Of a stretch of DNA of 64,000 nucleotides, positions 55,970 through 64,000 are shown one piece after another. A program made the position numbers and the translations under genes. The notes beneath the pieces were generated by a model. The model was given only the letters and a program-made list of their open reading frames with translations. It did no database searches and was not told the DNA's origin. This DNA is from Paraphysomonas bandaiensis (lineage: Eukaryota; Chrysophyceae), in assembly GCA_965644295.1 (NCBI GenBank), contig CBFFRP010000376.1, positions 1 through 64,000 of the forward strand, given 5' to 3'. Position 1 is the stretch's first letter. Each line of letters begins with the position of its first letter.

Positions 55970-56182
55970 ACTATTATGTTGTTAATGTAGATAACTAACG
56001 AATACCTGTTTGTCGTCTAAAGTAATTAGTACTTTCTTTATACTCTTGTTGATGCGGCTATATATATTGATAGAGTATTACAAGGCCACAGATTAAGTGA
56101 GCTTGCGCCAAAGCTGTAAGTATTCTACGTTGGAAATGATTTAAAAGTGATCTTGTCACACGAATTTTGGTGTCAGTGTCAG
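55970..56182. other. intergenic
   Basis: Presumed 3' UTR of the sulfotransferase-like gene. Nothing else recognised. Confidence 0.5.
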
Positions 56183-56298
56183 GGCCGCGTATCAATTAAT
56201 TGTCAATTATTGAAATTGCAATAATTGAAATTGAGACAGCAAGTAATAATTGCATTTATAATTGACTACAACCTGCGTCAATTAATTGATACGCAGCC
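56183..56298. mobile_element. short MITE-like element (116 bp)
   Basis: The ends are inverted repeats: GCGTATCAATTAATTG (56187-56202) pairs perfectly with 56279-56294, and the match extends outward with one mismatch (GGCC against GGCT). Inside, CAATTATTG and CAATAATTG form a second stem. No target duplication could be confirmed. Confidence 0.7.
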
Positions 56299-56441
56299 AT
56301 ATGAGAAATCTCGTCATTAATTAGTTAAAAATAATGAAGTTAATTTGGTGCTACTGATATTCACTCCTTCGAATCCAACAAATTCAATTTTAACAGGATA
56401 AACACATAAATACACTCTCTATCCATCAGTTATTAGGAGAA

Positions 56442-56921
56442 GTGAAAGTCTGATTATTAGAAATAGGTGTGTAAAAGTCAGAACTAATGTAACATATAGA
56501 CATGTAGTGTAACTAATGCTTAACTCTGATATCCTACTATATAAAACGCTACGATAGCTGCTTTTTATGCATCACCGCAAGCACCAAGGTGCACTCACTT
56601 TCGCTCTATCACTCAAAGGAAACGCAGTGAGCAAGCAGAATGTTAATATATCTGACTTCGGCAGGCAGTCCAATACCCCGGATGCCCTTCTTCAGGTGGG
56701 ACTATTCCCGGATGCCCGTTTATTTCTCAGGGCCCAAAGATATCTACACAAGTAACACTAATCAGTGTCCCTCTTGTACCACTCAAGCATTTGGCTATTA
56801 GTGGGCAGAACAATATCTGCCGAGACTATATAAGCGACTCACGTTATTTTCTCGGGGAAATATCTCCGATACTTATCCCTAGAAGAACACCACGAAAAGG
56901 TGCGAGCCCGACTTTGTTGAG
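56442..56921 (+). repeat. ~500-bp dispersed repeat, full-length copy 3 (divergent)
   Basis: Shares the landmarks of the copies at 18515 and 49098, but with more substitutions. It carries a TATCACTCAAAGGAAACGC segment that is also found in the fragment at 17776. Ends GCGAGCCCGACTTTGTTGAG. Confidence 0.82.
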
Positions 56922-57496
56922 GGAGATTATCAATTAATGAGTGTAGACAACGCCTAAATACTACATCACACTTCATTTTTATAGTTAAACGAGAAGACGT
57001 CGTCGGAGACATTAAACAACCGACACTGCCATCGAAGAATGCTTATGTCCTTGACATTAGGTAGTAAGCAGTTGTACGTTGTACAACCGTACAAGCATAA
57101 TTCAGTAACAAGGGGTGGTGTGCCGTATATAGATTATACTATCACTCGTTGTATAGTATAAGAGATCCTAATCGAATTGTATAATGCTTATCAGGGATAG
57201 GGAACAATATATTGCAATACTATTGTTAGGTAGCGTTCCATCAATAGTATTGATGGATTTTTTAAACCGGCCCTACAATACTATATTTCAATATATTGCA
57301 ATATATTAGTATGACTAATCAGTAAAAGTAAACACATCCGTAGTTTTCATTTTTAGTACTTGTTATATATTATTAGGGTCTAAGGTCACTTGATAATCAA
57401 ACCCACTACTCTTAACTAATTAAAAGTTTCCTCATACTCATCCTCTGAGCCATCATCGGTGATATCATCATCATCACCATATTCATTCAATATTGA
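56922..57496. other. intergenic
   Basis: AT-rich, with repeats of CAATA(C/T)TAT words around 57210-57300. No gene supported. Confidence 0.5.
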
Positions 57497-58082
57497 TTAA
57501 AATATGCTTGCATCCGGCCACAACTGTAGGTTAGCTTTCAGAAACAACAGCATATTAAGTGTAGTAGGATGCATACGTTTGCGCAACACTGATATAATCA
57601 GTTTTGCTGCGCTGAACAGGCGTTCACATGTATTGGAAGTACATACTACATGACTCGTGCACCTGTACTTAGATATTTCAACTTTCCGTTTCTTAAGTTT
57701 TTGAGCTGATTGAAGAATTTTTTCCGCATAGCCAACTTCAGCTTCATCATCCTCTGTATTGTTGCAATAATCACTGTCTGAACGGAGATATATTCTAACA
57801 GCATCTTTCTCAGATCTTGTCAAGTCCAATTCTTCGCCTGCTTGGATTTTTGCAATTCCATTCTCGAAATTCGGATCATTAACAATGGAACTGTTTTTCT
57901 GTAAAGCAGATAGTGGATACTTTGGCCCAAAGTCCCTCAATAAGCCATAAAAAATGTTCCGGCATTCATAAAGATTCACTTGACTTGATCCTCCAGTTTG
58001 AAGTAATTTCGAGACGCTTTCAAACTTCCTCAGGTCGTCTACAAGGGCGATTATTTCGGTATTCTGTCGAGGAGTAGGAATC
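57497..58082 (-). pseudogene. hAT transposase remnant (C-terminal dimerisation domain)
   Basis: About 195 residues are open. The C-terminal block TSNTCERLFSAAKLIISVLR followed by RKRMHPTTLNMLLFLKANLQ is the hAT dimerisation motif. An acidic linker and a helical region (NTEIIALVDDLRKFESVSKL) precede it. The exon begins after an acceptor-like CTTGTAG at 58083-58089, so an upstream exon may once have existed. The RNase H-like catalytic part is not found nearby, so the copy is truncated or heavily decayed. Confidence 0.75.
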
Positions 58083-58680
58083 TACAAGTTGATGCTTATT
58101 ATAGTATATACATGCTAAACCTTGTAATAGTTAGTCTAATGAGAGCAACAATTAACACACTATAATGGCTGCCTATTCTGTTGTATTCTGATAAGTGAAA
58201 AATTGTGATTACTACAATATATATTTAACATAGTCAAAAAGCGACAGATATGAAATTTCAATTTTTAGAGAAAAGCAAAATAAAAGGCATACGAAAAGAC
58301 TTCTCGCTGCCTATTAGAGTTATACGAAGAAGTTTTAACACTACACGTATTCTATTTGATGAAACAAGGACACGTGTAGTTAGTACCAGGCTATAAATGC
58401 AATACAAAAGATTATAATATAATTTAATACATAATATGTCAACATATGCTAAAAATATGCAACACGATATACAAAGTTTATAGCATTCTCTAATTTGGAG
58501 AATAATACGTCTAAACGTATTACCTCACGATAACACTAATACCACACGTCAATACAATTAAACCCAACAGTATAAGTCTCACACTATCTGACTAATAATA
58601 ATATAATAAAACGTGACATAATACAGTACAACATAATCAAAATAAAATTCCAATGACGCTCAATACCCAGTCCAGCTACA
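58083..58680. other. intergenic AT-rich stretch
   Basis: Lies between the hAT remnant and the cyclase stop codon. No exon or repeat recognised. Confidence 0.5.
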
Positions 58681-61600
58681 TTAAATATGCTGAGCATTCA
58701 ACTCTACTGTAGGTCCACTCGTATACCTTCCAATTGGGAGTTGACTGGGAGTATTTTGACCATTGGAAGTGTATAAATCTACAGATACAATCGACGTTGA
58801 CGTTTCATTTGAACTTAGGACCATTGTGTCATGCATATCATTGCTCTCAATATCGCATAACTCTAATTCTACAAATTCTTGTTAAAAAGTGCATATCAAA
58901 TTGTTTATAGATATATAAAAGAACACCTTCAACACAACCATATCACGAACTGATACCACATAGATACTGTGCACCATCTTACCATTAGGAGGGAAATAAC
59001 CAACAGGTGCAATTTTTGGACTGTGGCGCTGGCGAATGAAGCGTTCCGCACTATCTGAAAGTAGAGATCGAGATGTAGTCATCCTGATGGTGTCATTCGA
59101 AATTTGTGCTTCTTCCTCTGACAAGGCACACACCACCACTTTTTTTCCCCCACTGATTCTTCTAATGAAAAAATTAGCACACTATAAAGCGAAGGCAAAA
59201 TTAGAGTACTCACTTAATTTTCTTTAAGGCTGACGCGACAAGCGAAAAATTATCAGTCATTTCTTCGTCGTTTCCTGCAACGCCATCATCATGATAAAAC
59301 CCGGAAATATCAGCGCATCTTAGTAGATAAGAGTTTTCATTGTCTCCTTCTCTCTTTGAATAAGAGATATTTAGAAAATCTAATTCGACGGGAGAAATTT
59401 TGTCCATAGTGGATCTATATTATCGGTAAAAGTAATGTTGAGTACAAACAGCAATGAAAAACACTTACTGAGAAATATGGACTTTTCCTGGAACTCCAGA
59501 GGATTCCATACGATTTGCAGTAACTGCTGCAGCACCCCACAGCAAGTATCTAGGCTTATTAAGGCTTACCACTGAACCGACAGCATTGCCGCTATGGATC
59601 CCCACTCGAAGCTCAATCTCAACACCATACTTCTGTTGTATATATAGCAACACACATCAGACCAGGTAACAAACATTGAACATAAAATGAATATATTGGT
59701 GTGCACTGCCCAAGGGAGGTCAAATCTCACCTCGCAAACACTTTTCATGTCTTGGAGCATATGAAAAGCAAATAATACACAATTCATTGCACTGTTACGC
59801 TTCTGCGAATGGCACGGTAGTCCCCCAACTACCACAAATGCATCACCAATAATGTCTACTTTATAAAGCCCGAAATAATTCAGATGGCGATCAAACAAAG
59901 AATAAATATCATTGAGCAATGCGCACAGATCCAACGGATGCAATTTCGCAGACAACTGAGTGAATCCCTTCATATCACTGTATAACAGGGTAACATCCTT
60001 GAGCTCCTCTGTGACAGTTTTTCCATGCAAAAGCTTCATTGCATGCTCAGGAGATGGCAGCATATTGCTCAGCAGATACTGGGACTTGAACCTGATTAAC
60101 ATATAATCACGCGTTGTACACTATACATTGCAAAAGATTGGGTTAACAACATACATTTCATCTTTCATGATGTAATATCCGATGTACTCAGTTCTCTCAG
60201 CCCTTTCCTGCAGATACCGAATCCACGTGGCTATGAACTGAAAACAACACCGCGCCAACAGAATCAAAGGAAATAGTGATACAACTTGAAACTCACTGCG
60301 TACCAGAGTACTTAAACTAAATAGAAGAGAAGTCCAATCTGGTCCATTATCGTCTTTTTCTGTCACTCCACAAGCAAACAGCATAACAGGAATGAAAATA
60401 ATCATCAGACCACAAAGTGCCACATAATGAAATCTCAATCTGAAGAACAAACAAGTAGACAATATCCCTGCAAGTAAATCAACAAAAATTATTTCATATA
60501 TAAACATGCGAACACTTACACCAAATTTGAAAAGCTGGACCCTTCACGCCGTCTGACTCTGATCTGTAGGAATATAAAAGTAATCATTACTATAGAAAAA
60601 TGCTTTCAGCTATAATCGTACGACATTAGTAACAAAATAGAGTGAGTTTACACGAGATAATTAAAACAATATACGCTGGTGTGTTCTAATAAAGGATTTA
60701 TACAGTACCTGTTGATCACACGAAATATGATTAAATTCAGAGGCAATGCAAAAAATATAATCTGTTGTTAAAAGAAGAAATTATGACGAAAAAATATTTT
60801 ATCGAACGCACACACCCTCTGTTCATAGATATAGTATCTCTCCCAACGCTGCGCTAGGTATGCGATAACACTCCACATGCCACAGTTTATTAAATTTCCA
60901 AAGGAACTCTCTATGATAAAAAAATCTCTTACAATACGTAGAACAAAAAAAGAATTTTTCAACTAACACGTCGTTAAACCAATAGATAAAATATACTGCA
61001 ATCTTCTGAGCATATATATACATGAAATACAACCATATAATGAACCTGTAGTTATCAGTTTGCAAATACGACACACCTTGGTTTACTGTCTTGTGCACGA
61101 AGTACGCGAACGTACTTAATATCGTAACAATTATAATATTCCACTGCTGAGGAATACTCTGCCGATCAAAATCCTCCTGATAGCTTTTTTCAATTTCCTG
61201 AACAACAGAAAGCTGATGGTATTTCCCTTCAACGGTGTCCAAATTATAAGGTTGAAATTCTTCAATTTCAGTCGAACATTGTGGTACGGGATCTTGGGCA
61301 GGTACTGAAGATGACTGATCCACTGAAAACTGCATTGTTGTGGACATTGCTAAATTCGAAAAGAACCAGTTCATCGGTGACAGTTTAAATGACACTTCGG
61401 GTTTGACGGAGTCATCTGTGTTTGAAAGTAAGAAAAATATTGATATACATCCTTATTCCACAAATACCTAGGGTAGTTGTACAAAATCGCAGGGTGTATG
61501 GATTCACCATAATCTGACGTATAAAATTAAAGGTAAAAGGACAAAAAATTCGGATATACCACTGACCCGAGAAGTTTTTGCTTTGTGAAGTTTTGCATAC

Positions 61601-63913
61601 CGGTCCGTGTAGACCCTGTTGCAGATCGTTATTGACATAAAGATATATATCACGGTTAGCAAAAGCGGAAGACATAAAAACACTGTACGCCTACACAACT
61701 AAGATACAACATATACCAAAACTACAACAAAAACTGATTGCAATAATTCTTAGTTGTTATCGGTAACCTTCTAGATATCCGCGACGAGGAAATGCTGAAT
61801 TCCTCTTCCATGTCAGGTTGATAGCCCCTTAACCAGTACAGATCCATACGCCTAGAGTAAATATGAATATATCAGCTTGAACATAGCATACAGACAGCTC
61901 AGCCAAAATACAATCCACAATGAAATAAAGCAATAGCACGTGACAGGAAAACATCGTATTCAATAGGCCTTTACACACAAAACATCTGAGGCACTTCGTT
62001 AATACTAACCCTTTTCCTTTAACTACAACTTGTCCTCTCTTGTCGAAGTCAAACACCTCTGAAACAAAATGTTAGAATATGGATAATGATGAAATATTCA
62101 CCACGTAGGCCTCGCATCACCTGAATATTCCTGCAGTGACTGAAACGTACTAGGCGATAAAAGAACTCGTCCGGGCAAAGAATTAGAGCACATACGAGAT
62201 GCTGTATACATATGAAAAGGAAACATGTGAGACATAAATTCAGTAAAATAGTTGCCACATCATAGGAGCGATGTGTTTTAAGCAACAGCTTTCGCTATAC
62301 TGTCGGTAGAAACAGGTATTCAAATAGTTTACCACTACGAATTCATACCTGTATTAACCGTATCGCCAAAGAGGTGGTAGCTGTAAGACTTTGTTCCAAT
62401 GACTCCTGCTGTCACAGGCCCTGAACAAATACATTATTCCGCATGGTTTCGGATGCAGTATGTCATGTACATGATTGGGGCTACCTGTGTGAAGGCCAAT
62501 TTGTAATTCCACTTTGGAACCATCAGGCCACGCCCAGCAACTATTCTACGAAGCATAGCGTGTTGACGTATAATGATTGACATTTATCAATATCACTAAC
62601 TTCAGTGTTTCACAATTACTACATACATGCATACAGAAGCAGATTAATCACTACCTTAGCGGTTACCAGAAACGAAAGCGCCAATCTTGCCATTGTTACT
62701 GCGTGCTCATTCGACTAAGTATACATATCACAGCCATATTAAAATATAAACCAGCCACATACCTCAACCGGGCATCCCGCACATGCCATGTACACATCAG
62801 CTATGCTCTCCACCTTATATGCACCAGTTTGTTCAACTATATGGTCCATGACCCCCACCATTTGTTGAATTAATTCTACAATATCCTGAATACAACAAAA
62901 TGGGCACAATTAAAGGTATATAATTTCTATATATACTTCATTGACAGATACAGTCTACATATATGTATAAAACAGAAAGATTACATGGGATTTGCTCTTC
63001 AATGAGTGCTCCTCAAATCCAACAATATGGCAAAATAAGATAGTCACGGACGAATGAAACGATGCTAATTTCTCTGTATACCCCTGCTTTAAAGCTTCAG
63101 AAATGTGTAGGGGAAGTATGGATTGGATCAGAGTGTCTTGTCGACATAAATCCGCTCCAATTCTAAGTTGTGACAGATAGCGGCTTCGAGATTCGGATTC
63201 AATGTGCTTTGTATATAAAATCTCGTACGCATACAGCAATGGCAATAAAACAATGCGAAGTCCCAAAATAGAATAGTTTCGCAATATATGCTGGAATATA
63301 ATAAAAGGCAATGTAGTTGTCAGTATAGTGTAGAGACCACATATTGAGACAGTATCTCCAAGCAGCATACCGGAACAGTTGAAGCACATAAATATATAGA
63401 ACATAGAGTCTCCAGTCGACCATATACCTACATAAAAGAGGTACGCTGACTCCTCTATGAGTCCTCGACTATGGTATGATACTGACACAAGGGTATGCAT
63501 AAAGAGAAGAAGAGCACCAATAACGGTATAAGTTAATCGAAGTAGTAAGAATGAATGTTTGGCTCCCATTTTGTGATAAGAAGATATCCACCCGACAAAA
63601 CACACCAACGCTATTGTGACTCGTAATACTAATTCATGTCTTTTCGCATAAGAAGGCCCGTGATATGTGCACATACAAACCAAGAGCGCCACCTGTGCGA
63701 GAATATATAACAACAATGCGATGCGGCACTGTGATCTGATGATGCCACTCTGAAACCGTCGAAAAGACTAAACAATAAAACATTAAAAAATTCAACGATA
63801 TGTTTCTCTTGATGCGTCACCTGCTCAAGGCCCTTATCATCGAAACAAGGAATGAAACTGATTGACGGACACGAGAATCTTCTCAGCATATTTCCCTCAA
63901 GATCTTGAGGCAT
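58681..63913 (-). CDS. class III nucleotidyl cyclase with adenylyl-cyclase topology and reversed catalytic halves
   Basis: About 17 small exons. Well-supported ones: 63913-63821, 63767-62985, 62885-62763, 62714-62655, 62545-62485, 62420-62349, 62201-62121, 62058-62010, 61851-61768, 61690-~61601, then a less certain membrane part (61405-60820), 60467-60155, 60091-59731, 59632-59469, 59414-59214, 59161-58983 and 58877-58681. A first set of ~6 membrane helices is followed by cyclase domain 1, a second membrane set and cyclase domain 2. Domain 1 has His (FCHIVGF) in place of the first metal Asp, but keeps Glu (KVESIAD) and the catalytic Asn and Arg (FGDTVNTASR). Domain 2 keeps both metal Asp residues (LLYSDMKGF, IIGDAF) but has lost the Asn (WGAAAVTANR). 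The two halves are therefore complementary, in reversed order to mammalian adenylyl cyclases. Glu favours GTP, but other specificity residues are atypical. An in-frame stop precedes the ATG. Confidence 0.88.
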
Positions 63914-64000
63914 CGGACATATATTACACTCATATCATAAGAGATAGAATGAAGCTACACTGATATGTCTGGTAGATGGTAGCTTTATGTACTAACACTC
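63914..64000. promoter_or_regulatory. upstream edge of the cyclase gene
   Basis: Only 87 nt are visible. An in-frame TGA about 20 nt before the ATG supports the start, unless an upstream exon is spliced in. Confidence 0.35.

Overview
The window is nuclear DNA of a microbial eukaryote. It is AT-rich, its genes use the standard code, and most are split by very short GT-AG introns (about 40-100 nt) whose exon joins can be read directly. POC5-like, Tctex1 dynein light chain and O-GlcNAc transferase genes, a two-domain membrane cyclase and scattered TTAGGG motifs point to a lineage that builds centrioles or flagella. I cannot name the lineage from this sequence.

Layout. 1-8294: a young Ty3/gypsy retrotransposon on the minus strand, missing 16 bp at the left edge. 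8965-12844: an EHD-family dynamin-like GTPase and a divergent unknown three-exon gene. 12845-19600: gene-poor DNA with a 182-bp satellite (about 14.5-17.17 kb) and copies of a roughly 500-bp dispersed repeat. 19609-21962: a cathepsin L-like protease and a Golgi-type sulfotransferase, head to head. 22136-27763: an intact Ty1/copia element with target duplication. 28335-30875: dynein light chain and POC5-like genes, head to head. 33113-39436: an EamA-type transporter, a (CATA)n tract and a WD40/TRP-like ion channel. 39973-44057: an old copia LTR split by a second, decayed copia element. 45083-46863: a TRAPPC14-like gene next to a second (CATA)n tract. 47606-48380: a broken unknown reading frame. 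50349-53929: O-GlcNAc transferase (13 exons). 54301-55969: a 45-bp minisatellite and a second sulfotransferase-like gene. 56183-58082: a MITE-like element, another dispersed-repeat copy and a hAT transposase remnant. 58681-63913: a membrane cyclase of adenylyl-cyclase layout.

The most unusual items are the following. The cyclase has its two catalytic halves in reversed order compared with mammalian adenylyl cyclases. A WD40 propeller is fused to a TRP-like channel. An EHD protein has lost its EH domain and gained a C-terminal membrane anchor. The gypsy element separates gag and pol by a single in-frame TGA and has an Asn in the reverse-transcriptase YxDD motif. The copia element has non-TG/CA LTR ends and its start codon lies inside the primer binding site. 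The roughly 500-bp repeat family has no recognisable coding capacity.

Functional links are loose. The dynein light chain, the POC5-like protein and possibly the TRAPPC14-like protein would all serve centriole or cilium biology. The cyclase and channel are signalling proteins. The sulfotransferases and protease belong to the secretory pathway. Exon positions were derived by reading splice sites and frames by eye; no transcript data or database search was available.
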